From contig NZ_JAFIBY010000003.1 in the NCBI RefSeq assembly GCF_017832355.1, positions 186,001-250,000 on the forward strand: 64,000 bases of DNA, given 5' to 3'. Positions 1 through 8,495 of the stretch are shown in pieces (position 1 is the stretch's first letter; each line of letters starts with the position of its first letter). The stretch comes from Serratia sp. PL17 (GTDB lineage Bacteria; Pseudomonadota; Gammaproteobacteria; Enterobacterales; Enterobacteriaceae). The position numbers and the translations under genes are program-made. A model generated the notes under the pieces. That model did not search any database, was not told where the DNA came from, and was given only the letters and a program-made list of their open reading frames with translations.

Positions 1-386
1 GCCAGATCAGCGGCCCGCGCAGGCGCACACAACTGGGTTGCCAAACCTGCAACCGCGCTGGTTCTCACGGCGGTTAAGGCGGCGCCGTCGAGTAACGCCA
101 GCATCTGACCGGTATTGATGTCCGTCAGCACCACCACGCCGTGAATGAGCGGAAGCCCCTGCATGGAATTGCCGGGCGTCAGCGTGGTTATCTTGACACT
201 GGCAACACCGCGTTTAATCCAGCCCGCGGGGCTGATTAACATTTCGGAGGGGCCATGGTTCAATAACGTTCGCGACGGCGATTGCGCTTTCCCGCCGCGT
301 AAATCCTGGAAGACCTCGCTCAGGCTGGCCATCACATGCCGAAGTGGGGTATTTCCAGACATGTCGTCTTCGTTGATGATTTGCAT
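1..386 (-). CDS. Ornithine cyclodeaminase/mu-crystallin family enzyme (partial, C-terminus outside window)
   Basis: Reading the minus strand from an ATG at 386 gives 128 codons that stay open to the window edge. The segment VKITTLTPGN (about residues 69-78), then GLPLIHGVVVL, TGQMLALLDG and LTAVRTSAVAGLA, is the signature N-terminal half of the ornithine cyclodeaminase/mu-crystallin family (NAD-dependent; includes SbnB, alanine dehydrogenase and ketimine reductases). The Rossmann half is missing because the window ends. The start lies two bases after the stop of the aldolase gene, so it is the next cistron of the same operon. Family members make or reduce imino/amino acids; which one this does cannot be told from the fragment. 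In a biosynthetic operon it would fit supply of an unusual amino acid or reduction of a cyclic imine (inference). Confidence 0.85.
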   Translation of the reverse strand, partial: MQIINEDDMSGNTPLRHVMASLSEVFQDLRGGKAQSPSRTLLNHGPSEMLISPAGWIKRGVASVKITTLTPGNSMQGLPLIHGVVVLTDINTGQMLALLDGAALTAVRTSAVAGLATQLCAPARAADL

Positions 387-388
387 CG

Positions 389-1390
389 TCACATGGCCAC
401 CCGCTTCAATTCGGCCACCACCTCAACGATAAGGTCTTCTTGCCCGGCAACGGCTTGGCGTTTCCCCAGTTCGAAGAAAACATCTCGCGGATCGACCCCT
501 GCGCTACCTGCATGGTTGATGACCGGGTTTTTGAACCCCGAGAACACGCCCGCCAGGCCGCTGACGATGCCCAGGGAGTCGATCATCGGCGGAGTCACCA
601 TTAACTCGCGGGCAGCCAGTTCGGCAGCATCAAGGAAGCGATAAAGATCTATGCCTGTTTTAAACGCCAGACGCTCTAACACCGGCACCAAAACTTCAAG
701 TTGGGTATTCCCCGCTCCAGCGCCGAATCCCCGTGCGCAACCATCAATAAGGGTGGCGCCAGCTTGTGCAGCAGCCACCGAGTTAGCCACCGCCATCCCC
801 AAATTGTTGTGCCCGTGGAAAATCAGCGGCACATCGACCTGCATTCGCATCGCCGTGATGCGCGCAGTCACATCCTGTGGCAAAAGACTGCCAGCCGAAT
901 CCATGATGCCGACAGCCTGAGCGCCGTACCTCACTAACTGCTCGGCCTGCGCAGCCAGTTCCTCAGGCGTTGCCATGTGACTCATCATCAACACTGCGTG
1001 TGCCTCCGCCCCTTGCTCACGCAACCATCCCACATGGCGTTCGGCAAGAGTCGCTTCCGTACAATGGGTGCCGATGCGGACCACGTCTGTGCCAAGGGTA
1101 AGGGCTTTTGACAAGTCAGCGATGGTTCCCCAACCGGGCAGCATAAACACCCCCATCCTGGTGTTCGTCAATGACTCACGCACGATAGCCAGCATCGCAT
1201 CATCACTCAATGCGGCACGCCCCACCTGATAGGAAGAAGCGCCAAGCCCATTACCGTGGCCAACCTCGACAATCGAAACACCCGTTTTATTGACTGCGGT
1301 CGCGTAGTCTCGCAGCTGATCCGCCGTGAGTTGGTGCTTGACCGCATGTTGTCCATCGCGCAGGGTTGAATCGTTAATTAGGATAGCCAT
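389..1390 (-). CDS. 4-hydroxy-2-oxovalerate aldolase (MhpE/BphI-like, DRE-TIM metallolyase)
   Basis: A 333-residue protein starting [20 protein letters not shown], the N-terminal signature of the class II pyruvate aldolases of meta-cleavage pathways. The DRE-TIM motif is present as TLRDGQ near residues 9-14, and the metal-binding HGHNN lies near residue 197; [12 protein letters not shown] further on is also typical. The family cleaves 4-hydroxy-2-oxoacids to pyruvate and an aldehyde that is channelled to the partner dehydrogenase, which is encoded just upstream and overlaps by 17 bases. An upstream in-frame ATG at 1435 exists but would add 15 unconserved residues, so 1390 is preferred. Oddity: the genes for ring cleavage, dienoate hydratase and the like that normally accompany this enzyme are absent, so its role here may differ from aromatic degradation. 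Confidence 0.88.
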   Translation of the reverse strand: MAILINDSTLRDGQHAVKHQLTADQLRDYATAVNKTGVSIVEVGHGNGLGASSYQVGRAALSDDAMLAIVRESLTNTRMGVFMLPGWGTIADLSKALTLGTDVVRIGTHCTEATLAERHVGWLREQGAEAHAVLMMSHMATPEELAAQAEQLVRYGAQAVGIMDSAGSLLPQDVTARITAMRMQVDVPLIFHGHNNLGMAVANSVAAAQAGATLIDGCARGFGAGAGNTQLEVLVPVLERLAFKTGIDLYRFLDAAELAARELMVTPPMIDSLGIVSGLAGVFSGFKNPVINHAGSAGVDPRDVFFELGKRQAVAGQEDLIVEVVAELKRVAM

Positions 1391-2261
1391 TTGCACCCTC
1401 CGTTTTGTTTCGATAAGCGGCGTACTGTTCTGCAACCAAAATGGCGGCTGAATTGATCAGATCCAGATTCCCTGCGTATTCGGGCATCACACGGCTACTG
1501 GCGACCACCTCCAGAGAAATCGACACGCGCCCTTCGGTGACCTTGTACGCTGTCAACGTATAGCCCACGGAGAATTCACGCACCGCCGCAGCCGCAGCGG
1601 TGACGACTGGCGTGATCTGTTCCGTTGTCGCGCCCGGGATATCGGCAAAAATCGTGACTCTGAACATGGCAGGCGGTGCCGCTGGGCTGATGTTGAGGAT
1701 TGCCTTGGTGTTTGCCACGCCGGTGAAGGCGCTGAGTGCAATCTGCGTTGTTTCCACATACTCATCGATGTTGATTCGGGTTGCTCGCCCGAGAATGTCA
1801 CTGGCAACCGTCGCAACCACTTCAATATCGTTCATGACGAAGTGCTGGCTCAGCGCATGCAAGATAGGTATCGATGCCTGCCCACCACAGCTGATTAAGC
1901 TGACATTGCGATCGGTCAGTGCGTCTGTTCCCGTCACTGTCGGTACGATCATTTTCCCTACATGGCTGGGTGTTAAGTCGATCAGTAACGTGCCTAGCGG
2001 GCGTAACAGTTCCCAATGTTTTACATGTGACATCGCGTTAGTCGCGTCGAACACCACATCGAAGGGTTTTGGCGCGGCCAAAATGGCGTCAATGCCGCCA
2101 GCGCTGGTCGGGCAGCCCAAGCGGGCCGCAATGTCAAGACCGGCTGAATCCTTGTTACGCCCTGCGAGCAGTTGGCAAGTAAGCAAGGGTGAACGGTGAA
2201 TCTTATTGACCAGATCCATGCCGATGGCGCCGGTCCCGATAACGGCAACGGAAAGCGTCAT
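1374..2261 (-). CDS. Acylating acetaldehyde dehydrogenase (MhpF/BphJ-like)
   Basis: A 295-residue protein with an N-terminal dinucleotide-binding loop GTGAIG (residues 9-14) and SCGGQASIP with the catalytic cysteine at about residue 125, as in the CGGQ[AS][TS]IP motif of MhpF/BphJ. The family oxidises acetaldehyde or short aldehydes with NAD+ and CoA to the acyl-CoA, in complex with the aldolase encoded next. The start at 2261 overlaps the stop of the lyase gene as ATGA, and the longer in-frame start at 2291 would intrude into that gene without conserved sequence. The aldolase-dehydrogenase pair is normally the end of a catechol meta-cleavage pathway; here it sits among an oxoamine synthase and an oxygenase, so it may supply acyl-CoA to the synthase (inference). 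Confidence 0.88.
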   Translation of the reverse strand: MTLSVAVIGTGAIGMDLVNKIHRSPLLTCQLLAGRNKDSAGLDIAARLGCPTSAGGIDAILAAPKPFDVVFDATNAMSHVKHWELLRPLGTLLIDLTPSHVGKMIVPTVTGTDALTDRNVSLISCGGQASIPILHALSQHFVMNDIEVVATVASDILGRATRINIDEYVETTQIALSAFTGVANTKAILNISPAAPPAMFRVTIFADIPGATTEQITPVVTAAAAAVREFSVGYTLTAYKVTEGRVSISLEVVASSRVMPEYAGNLDLINSAAILVAEQYAAYRNKTEGANGYPN

Positions 2262-3121
2262 GGGTTGCTCCTGTCGAAACGCGCAGCCCACGCCTTGCCT
2301 AATCCCAGCGTTGTCCGGGCCATACGGGCAAAAGGTGGCCCCACCATGTGTCCATCCAGCAGGGCAATTCCCCCTTCGGCTGCCTGGACGGCATCGGTGA
2401 TACGACGTGCGATCAATAACGCTTCTTCATTAGGCCGCAGCGCAGTATTGATCAACTCAAGTTCGCTAGGATGCACGGTGGCTTTGCCGTGGAAACCCAG
2501 ATCTTTGGCGCTTTGAATTTCCTGAGCCAATACCTGGGGTTCAGAAAGACGATAATTGGCGGTATCAATACAACCAATGCCATGTCTGGCGCTCGCCAAC
2601 ACCATCGCCTGGCGAGCCGCCAACATCCCGGACCAGGTAATCTGAACGCCAAGGGTGGCGGCCAAATCTGCTGAACCAAAAATCAATCCGTCAGCCACCG
2701 AGGCCACGTTATCAAGATCGGTAATGGCTTCTACGGTCTCTATGGTCAGATAAATTTCTGGGTACTTGCCCGCGGAAGCGAACGTCTCACGTAGAAAAAT
2801 GACTTCGGCAGGCGACCTGACCATGGACATGACGATAAAACCCGGTGTCGTGCTGCCGCTGCAAAGCATGACCATGTCATGCAACGCATCAATCGTACCC
2901 AGTGCGTTGATGCGCACGGCAATATTTGCAGATGCGGGGGCATTATCGAGGGCGGTACGGCAGATCACCCGTCCTTCGGCTTTGGCTGGGCCGGGAACGG
3001 AATCCTCCAAATCGATCAAATGAACATCGGCATCATAAGACAGCGCCTTAACGACACGGTTAAGTGATAAGGCCGGCGTGTACAGAATGCTGCGGGGAAT
3101 AGCGCGTGCGGTATCCGTCAT
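2258..3121 (-). CDS. HpcH/HpaI-family CoA ester lyase (CitE-like)
   Basis: A 287-residue protein with the CitE/malyl-CoA lyase layout: RSILYTPA near the N-terminus, the acidic metal-binding stretch DLEDSVPGPAK near residue 37, and GKATVHPSE near residue 217. These enzymes are TIM barrels that make or cleave beta-hydroxyacyl-CoA esters (citramalyl-, malyl- or citryl-CoA), or hydrolyse malyl-CoA. Substrate cannot be read from the sequence. No citrate lyase alpha or gamma subunit genes are next to it, so it is not part of a citrate lyase complex in this window. Both ends overlap neighbours by four bases (ATGA), showing translational coupling with the oxoamine synthase upstream and the acetaldehyde dehydrogenase downstream. 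Confidence 0.82.
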   Translation of the reverse strand: MTDTARAIPRSILYTPALSLNRVVKALSYDADVHLIDLEDSVPGPAKAEGRVICRTALDNAPASANIAVRINALGTIDALHDMVMLCSGSTTPGFIVMSMVRSPAEVIFLRETFASAGKYPEIYLTIETVEAITDLDNVASVADGLIFGSADLAATLGVQITWSGMLAARQAMVLASARHGIGCIDTANYRLSEPQVLAQEIQSAKDLGFHGKATVHPSELELINTALRPNEEALLIARRITDAVQAAEGGIALLDGHMVGPPFARMARTTLGLGKAWAARFDRSNP

Positions 3122-4341
3122 TGAGGTGCCCTCACATCAGCCAGAATCTTGCACAAACGGCGAATTTGATCTTCTGTTTGCCCGGCACGCATCATGACCC
3201 GCAAACCCGCGGTGCCTTTAGCGACAATAGGGAAAAATACCGGTGAGACGTAAAAACCGGCCTCTATTACGCGACGCCCTTCGCTGATCACCGTCTCATC
3301 ACTCATCGGCACCAAACGGATCGGGTAAGTATTACCGCTTTGCTCTGTCGGTATCAGTGAGTCAAAAAGCGCAATGTTGTCGTACAGTTTCTTCTGCAAC
3401 ATTGGCAATTCAGCCGTTCGGTGAATGTCTGCCGAGGCCAGGCTGGCACCGATCGCTGCCGTATTGAGATTTTGTGAATAGTTGAGCCCACCGCCAAAAC
3501 GTTCAACCAGGCGTAGCATCTTCTGGGAATAACCGTTGAGCAGTATGGCCGCACCGCTGGTGCCAAAAGCTTTGTTGAGCGTGACCACCATAATGGTGTT
3601 CTCATTCAGCGCCGGGCTGTGCGAACGAACATAGCCAATTCCGCGCTCACCATAGGCCGAGATAGAGTGGGAATCATCGTAAAACACCATCAGGCCATAT
3701 TTATCTTGCAGCTCGGCCAGCGCTTTGACCGGTGCATATCCCCCCAGGCTATCGCTGCCGTCAACCACGTAGCAGACCCGTTCGTATTTCTTGCAGCAGT
3801 CCTTGATAAAGTCGAGATCATGGTAATTGCAGGTGACAACCTCGGTTTCATCGGCACAGGCAGGTTTAGCCGCCGCTAACGACACATGAGCATGCTTATC
3901 GAAGATCATTAAAGGCCGCACACCGTTACCCAAATGCCCTGACGCAATCAAAGGGAGTAAACCACCGCTGATGCTGCTCGCTGAGACACCGCTGAGAACA
4001 TCGGCCTTGAACAACTCACCCAGGGATTCTTCCAACGCCTTCAAGACAGGAAGCTGGACTCGGCTACGCGCGATACAGTGATCCAGCACGCCATAACGAC
4101 GAATAGCATCGATAGCCCCCTCGATGACCTTCGGGTGGGAGTCCAGATTCAGGTAAGAACAACAGCTAAAGTTAATAAACTGATGGCCACTTTGGGTCGA
4201 CAGAAGGTCATTGTCGAGCCCGGCGATGATCCCCGCGAGCCCATTGTTCTCTGACATATCCCAGAAAGGGTTACCAATACCGATAGCTTTGTCATTGTTG
4301 CGAAACTGGTTAGTTGGGACAATTCTCTTACGGCTGGTCAT
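3118..4341 (-). CDS. PLP-dependent alpha-oxoamine synthase (KBL/BioF/CqsA-like)
   Basis: A 407-residue fold type I PLP enzyme. The cofactor aspartate and histidine are in YDDSHSISAYGERG (about residues 221-234), and the Schiff-base lysine is in TLNKAFGTSG (Lys about 257). The family condenses an acyl-CoA with an amino acid, with loss of CO2, to an alpha-aminoketone: BioF (pimeloyl-CoA plus alanine), KBL, SPT, HemA, and the autoinducer synthase CqsA. The two neighbouring acyl-CoA-forming enzymes suggest it uses a short acyl-CoA (inference). The start at 4341 overlaps the oxygenase stop as ATGA and follows AGGAAGG; the 60 extra residues of the long open frame lie inside the upstream gene and are not conserved. 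Several features (DDSHS, LNKAFG) differ from canonical BioF, so the substrate is open. Confidence 0.86.
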   Translation of the reverse strand: MTSRKRIVPTNQFRNNDKAIGIGNPFWDMSENNGLAGIIAGLDNDLLSTQSGHQFINFSCCSYLNLDSHPKVIEGAIDAIRRYGVLDHCIARSRVQLPVLKALEESLGELFKADVLSGVSASSISGGLLPLIASGHLGNGVRPLMIFDKHAHVSLAAAKPACADETEVVTCNYHDLDFIKDCCKKYERVCYVVDGSDSLGGYAPVKALAELQDKYGLMVFYDDSHSISAYGERGIGYVRSHSPALNENTIMVVTLNKAFGTSGAAILLNGYSQKMLRLVERFGGGLNYSQNLNTAAIGASLASADIHRTAELPMLQKKLYDNIALFDSLIPTEQSGNTYPIRLVPMSDETVISEGRRVIEAGFYVSPVFFPIVAKGTAGLRVMMRAGQTEDQIRRLCKILADVRAPQ

Positions 4342-5195
4342 CGAGTACCTTCCTTCTTGGTAGGTTCGGGTTGATAGTTGTAGATGCCTTTGAACTTGCG
4401 ATAGGCGGCGGTGTAGAGTGCGGAATACAAGACATAGGGCCGGCGCAGGATTTTTAGATCCCACAGCCAAAAATTCACGTTGATGTTTAGATCGTCTAAC
4501 GATTCGGCCTGGTGCCACCACCCCAGCGGCAAATAAAGCATCTCGCCGGGTTCTAAAATGAAATCACGCTTTTGTGAGATTTTCGCCGCCAAACGGGGAA
4601 AACGTTGAGGGTCAATATTATTGAAGTCAAAAACCTGGGACTTATCGCCAAACCCCTTGAGAATTGATCGCGGGTAGTAATCGCGGCGACCAGGCGGAAA
4701 AAGAACGAATCTTTTTCTTCCCTGTAGAGAAATATTGAAATTCTCCAGCTCATCAAAGTGGCTCTGTGTGAAAACGCCATGATAACTGATCCACAAATTA
4801 GCCGCATTCAAACCGCGCCGAGAAGCCAACAACGAAAATGCGTCGAATCCGAGGATGGCATTAATATCTTCCGGTCGGTGCATAATATTGGAAACCACGC
4901 GATACCACGTATTATGGTCTTTCTGATATTCCTCATTCCCCAAAAAACCACGCAGCTGTATTTTCATGGTTTTCCAACGCTCGGTATTTTCCTTATTGCT
5001 GGCCTCCCGGAACAAGGTGACATTATCATCACCTAACCGCTGTGCAATAAGGTCATTTGCGCTATGGCTGACATCCAGCGGTAAATCCGTGATAATCACC
5101 GGAACATCGGCTCTAAATATAGCCTCAACACCCATAGCAACGAATTCATTAAAGGTAATACGGGGAACGGGAATACCCGTTGTTAACTGGTTCAC
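4338..5195 (-). CDS. JmjC/FIH-like Fe(II)/2-oxoglutarate oxygenase (cupin_8)
   Basis: A 285-residue protein of the cupin_8/JmjC group. It carries THE iron triad pattern: SHFDELENF (His about 146, Asp about 148) and GWWHQAESL (His about 228), with a lysine in GRKRFVLFPP suited to bind 2-oxoglutarate. Prokaryotic relatives hydroxylate proteins, peptides or small molecules. No signal peptide is visible, so it is cytosolic. The start codon is GTG, with an AGGA about 11 bases upstream; no better start is seen. It is the second gene of the operon, 42 bases after the MFS gene, and overlaps the oxoamine synthase by four bases. The likely job is hydroxylation or desaturation of a pathway intermediate, but a free-standing protein hydroxylase cannot be excluded. 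Confidence 0.8.
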   Translation of the reverse strand: MNQLTTGIPVPRITFNEFVAMGVEAIFRADVPVIITDLPLDVSHSANDLIAQRLGDDNVTLFREASNKENTERWKTMKIQLRGFLGNEEYQKDHNTWYRVVSNIMHRPEDINAILGFDAFSLLASRRGLNAANLWISYHGVFTQSHFDELENFNISLQGRKRFVLFPPGRRDYYPRSILKGFGDKSQVFDFNNIDPQRFPRLAAKISQKRDFILEPGEMLYLPLGWWHQAESLDDLNINVNFWLWDLKILRRPYVLYSALYTAAYRKFKGIYNYQPEPTKKEGTR

Positions 5196-5237
5196 GATTG
5201 CCGTTTTCCTGTCTCGTAATAATATTGAGATAGCCCG

Positions 5238-6464
5238 TTAAACTGGGCTTGGCGTTGACTTCTCACTGAGTAATGACTGGCTGAACAGACTGGCTAACAA
5301 GGCGAGTACACCGGCAGCAACGGCGATCCAGGCAACGTGAGCGGCGCCTGCCTGATCGGAAAGCTGCCCGCCTAGCGATACCCCTAAGGAAAACCCCAAC
5401 CATCCGGCACTGGACAACCAGGAAAACCCCTCGGACAGGCAGCCTTTCGGGGTTAAGGATTCCAATAGGTTACTGCAGGTGATTAATAAGGGAGCCACCG
5501 ATATACCTGCAACAAATGCAGAGATCCCCATAATGATGGGGGCATTGGTGAACACCAGAGGCAGCGTCCCCGCACACAGCGTTGCGGACGTGATCAGCAG
5601 CAACCGTGGCTGCGGTACAGACCAGTGCATCGCACCATAACAGATACCGCCGACCAGGCTGCCCGCCGCACAAAGCGACAATAGCACGCCAGCCAGAGTC
5701 GGATTGCCCGCCTCTTTTGCAAAGGCGATCATCATGACGTCGATAGCACCGAGAAAGATGCCCACTGCGGCATAGGAGATCATCAGCCGACGAACCCATG
5801 CCATGCTAATGGCTTTGCGGGTATCTTTATCGGCCCGCTGCACAATCACGGGCTCCGAACGTCGATGCAGCACCAGAGCCATAGAACCACTGAACGTGAG
5901 CATGGCGCACAACACCAAACCTGCGGCAGGGTGCAATACAGTGGCTAAAACAATGGCGATTAACGGCCCCAATAAGAAAATAATCTCATCGAGAACCGTC
6001 TCTAATGCATACGCCGTTCGCAGTGCCTCATCGGTAACCATTGACGCCCAGCGCGTCCGAATAAAACCGTCAACCGGTACCGATGAACAACCAATAGCAA
6101 TAGCCGCAGCCATAATCGCCCATAAATGTGCATTAAATAACACCAAGACGATAAGCAGCGTTATTGCCATGACATGACAGCAGCTGGTGGTAATAAGTAC
6201 CTTTTGCTGACTCATTTGGTCAGCAAATCGACCCAGCACAGGACTGGCCAAGGCCTGTGTAATCATTAACGCCCCAGCAACGGTACCCGCCATCCACAGT
6301 GAGTTAGTGGTTGCAGATATTAACATGATGCAGCTAATAGACCGCATCGCCACAGGAAAGCGAACGAGTAGCCCAAATAATGAAAGCGTAGCATGCCCAG
6401 GCCCGGACAGTAATCGGGTATAGGAAGCAAAACTGAATTTAGACTCAATGTCATTTGTTTCCAT
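5238..6464 (-). CDS. MFS transporter, probable exporter of the cluster product
   Basis: A 408-residue, strongly hydrophobic protein with about twelve membrane segments and the loop LGRFADQMSQQKVLI between segments 2 and 3, a variant of the MFS motif A (GxLaDrxGrkxxl). The fold is that of the drug:proton antiporters. The start at 6464 follows GAGAG eight bases upstream. It is the first gene of the leftward operon, so the promoter should lie in 6465-6900. Being co-transcribed with biosynthetic enzymes suggests export of the product or self-resistance (inference). Specific substrate unknown. Confidence 0.85.
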   Translation of the reverse strand: METNDIESKFSFASYTRLLSGPGHATLSLFGLLVRFPVAMRSISCIMLISATTNSLWMAGTVAGALMITQALASPVLGRFADQMSQQKVLITTSCCHVMAITLLIVLVLFNAHLWAIMAAAIAIGCSSVPVDGFIRTRWASMVTDEALRTAYALETVLDEIIFLLGPLIAIVLATVLHPAAGLVLCAMLTFSGSMALVLHRRSEPVIVQRADKDTRKAISMAWVRRLMISYAAVGIFLGAIDVMMIAFAKEAGNPTLAGVLLSLCAAGSLVGGICYGAMHWSVPQPRLLLITSATLCAGTLPLVFTNAPIIMGISAFVAGISVAPLLITCSNLLESLTPKGCLSEGFSWLSSAGWLGFSLGVSLGGQLSDQAGAAHVAWIAVAAGVLALLASLFSQSLLSEKSTPSPV

Positions 6465-6623
6465 AAAGGACTCTCGTTAATAAAATCACGTATACCCAGA
6501 CAAATAAATATATCTATTGAGATATATCCATCCGCTTATAAGAAGATGTGCACAATGCGGCCAGTCTTTAATTGATACGTTTTCACATAGCCGCTGGCGT
6601 ATAATAAAACCCAAAACACCCCC

Positions 6624-6648
6624 ACATTGCCTACAGCACAGGCAATGT
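6624..6648. repeat. Perfect inverted repeat, 9-base arms, 7-base loop
   Basis: ACATTGCCT at 6624-6632 and AGGCAATGT at 6640-6648 are exact reverse complements around ACAGCAC. The element lies 160 bases upstream of the MFS start. The geometry suits a dimeric regulator. On the plus strand it is followed by a short T-rich stretch, so a weak rightward terminator is the alternative; but no rightward gene ends here, which favours an operator. Confidence 0.6.
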
Positions 6649-6796
6649 AGTATTTTTAATATCAACATCGTTGTGATTAGTAATTACTAACACACCATCG
6701 TGTAAAATTATAACAATCAAATAAGAACATTTAATAGGATGGGCATTAAGAATTAGCAACGCTAATCAATATTATCAAGAGCGTTTTTGCATCATA

Positions 6797-6816
6797 TGAA
6801 TGCAATTATGCATTCA
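6797..6816. repeat. Perfect inverted repeat TGAATGCA-N4-TGCATTCA
   Basis: Eight-base arms at 6797-6804 and 6809-6816 around ATTA, in the middle of the divergent control region. Such a compact palindrome is typical of a regulator operator. The cognate regulator is not apparent in the window. Confidence 0.5.
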
Positions 6817-7063
6817 ATTTAAAATACAATGAGTTAACTCAACATTCATGCGGAAATATAATTTCTGGTTAGCTTATAACGCCGTTTACAACAAATTCTG
6901 TTGGACAACGTTGAGGCATATCGGCCTCCCGGGGAAAACTGTGCTGTATTCGACAGTTTTCTTATCTATTTGAACCAAGTATTCGCGCTGCGCTTTACTT
7001 ATGATGAAGGTTTAGCGCCGGAACATTGCCCCCAGATATTTCACATTTCGCAAGGAGAAACGC

Positions 7064-8290
7064 ATGGCTACAGGCATTGGCGGTTGCACGCCTCAAGACG
7101 CCCTGGAACAGCTGCAACCGTTAACGGATAATCCGCCTGACATTGCCGCCAGTGAGTATCGACAGCGCATTCAGCAAGCACAGCACCTGATGCGTCAAAA
7201 CGGTATCGACGCCTGCTACATCAATGCTGGCAGCAATTTGCTCTATTTTACCGGTACCCATTGGTCGCCCAGTGAACGCATGGTCGGCGCAGTGATCCCG
7301 GCCGAAGGGGATATCGCCTATATTGTGCCCTGGTTTGAAATAGGCACGTTCAAAGACGCGCAGGTTATTGAGGCCGAGATATTCAGCTGGCATGAAGAGG
7401 AAGATCCCTATCGGCTGTTCTTCACCCTTCTGGCCTCTCGTGGGTTGGCGGGCACCGGGCGCGGGCACAAAATAGCCATTTGCGAAACGGCGCCAGTGAC
7501 GTTGTTCCTCGGTTTGCAGCAGCATGCGGGCGACATGACGTTGATCAGCGCACAGCCTGTCACCGGGCACTGCCGTAGCCGTAAATCAGCAACGGAAATC
7601 GCACTGATGCAGACGGCCAATAACATTACGTTGCGTGTCCAGCAGGCCGCGGCAAGTATATTGCGTCCGGGTATCACCGCCAGAGAGCTGGTCGATTTCG
7701 TGGACAAAGCCCATCGCAAAATGGGCACATCAGGGTCTTACTTTTGTATTGCGCTATTTGGCTCGGACAGTGCATTCCCGCACGGTGTGAAAGAGCCAAA
7801 GCCATTACAACACAACGATGTCGTACTGCTGGATACCGGTTGCCGCTACAAGGATTATCTGTCTGACATTACCCGCACCTATGTGTACGGTGACGCCAGC
7901 GCACGACAACGTTTCGCCTGGCAGGCCGAACATGAAGCCCAGGCCGCGGCATTTGCGGTTATTGCACCGGGCGTGCCCTGCCATAAAGTGGATGATGCCG
8001 CGCGCGACGTGCTGGTTTCTCATGGCTTCGGGCCAGATTATCAGTTGCCGGGCTTGCCACACCGTACCGGGCACGGTATTGGGCTGGACATTCATGAGGC
8101 CCCCTATCTGATCCGTAAACAGACGCAGCCGCTCGATGTCGGCATGTGCGCCAGTATCGAACCCATGTTATGCCTGCCAGGCGAGTTCGGTATTCGCCTT
8201 GAGGACCATTTTTACGTCACTGAGGACGGGGCTCGCTGGTTTACAACGCCGGCAAAATCCATTGACGATCCTTTCGATATCGCACGTTGA
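7064..8290 (+). CDS. M24-family metallopeptidase (Xaa-Pro dipeptidase/aminopeptidase-like)
   Basis: A 408-residue protein with a creatinase-like N-terminal domain and a pita-bread C-terminal domain. All five metal ligands are visible: Asp257 and Asp268 in LLDTGCRYKDYLSDITRT, His337 in GTGHGIGLDIHE, Glu366 in SIEPM and Glu380 in RLEDHF. The family cleaves X-Pro bonds; some relatives are hydrolases of small amides (creatinase, ectoine hydrolase). The start has AAGGAG six bases upstream. It is transcribed divergently from the left operon. Whether it belongs functionally to that operon is unknown; no own regulator is adjacent. Confidence 0.88.
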   Translation: MATGIGGCTPQDALEQLQPLTDNPPDIAASEYRQRIQQAQHLMRQNGIDACYINAGSNLLYFTGTHWSPSERMVGAVIPAEGDIAYIVPWFEIGTFKDAQVIEAEIFSWHEEEDPYRLFFTLLASRGLAGTGRGHKIAICETAPVTLFLGLQQHAGDMTLISAQPVTGHCRSRKSATEIALMQTANNITLRVQQAAASILRPGITARELVDFVDKAHRKMGTSGSYFCIALFGSDSAFPHGVKEPKPLQHNDVVLLDTGCRYKDYLSDITRTYVYGDASARQRFAWQAEHEAQAAAFAVIAPGVPCHKVDDAARDVLVSHGFGPDYQLPGLPHRTGHGIGLDIHEAPYLIRKQTQPLDVGMCASIEPMLCLPGEFGIRLEDHFYVTEDGARWFTTPAKSIDDPFDIAR

Positions 8291-8495
8291 ACCCCCACCC
8301 GGGCGGTTATACCGCTCGGATTTACATATCGCGGCAAATAACCGGTAAACACCGGACGTGGTTCAGAAGCCCCTCTTGCACCAATGGCCTCATTCCGCCA
8401 CCACAGATGCCCACTGACAAACTGCGGTTAATCGGTTGGCGTTGGCGCGAAAATAGATTAGTTTTAAGTTCCGACTTTCTTATGCACCGGATGCT

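Larger units (their letters stand above)
6465..7063. promoter_or_regulatory. AT-rich divergent intergenic region between the MFS-led operon and the M24 peptidase gene
   Basis: About 600 bases without a convincing gene. It is clearly richer in A+T than the genes on either side and should hold the promoters of both the leftward operon and the rightward peptidase gene. Two palindromes are annotated separately. Short frames here (for example 60 codons at 6486-6668 on the minus strand, 76 codons from 6901) lack ribosome binding sites and have odd composition, so I do not call them. Confidence 0.6.

Noticed and set aside
4342-4521. 60-residue N-terminal extension of the oxoamine synthase
   Set aside because: Lies inside the oxygenase gene in another frame; the ATGA overlap start fits operon layout better.
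6624-6648. LuxR-type lux box for the unknown operon
   Set aside because: The repeat is longer than 20 bases and lacks the ACCTG/CAGGT ends of lux boxes; no luxI or luxR gene is near.
6486-6668. 60-codon minus-strand frame upstream of the MFS gene
   Set aside because: No ribosome binding site, odd composition, overlaps a perfect palindrome; reads as chance.
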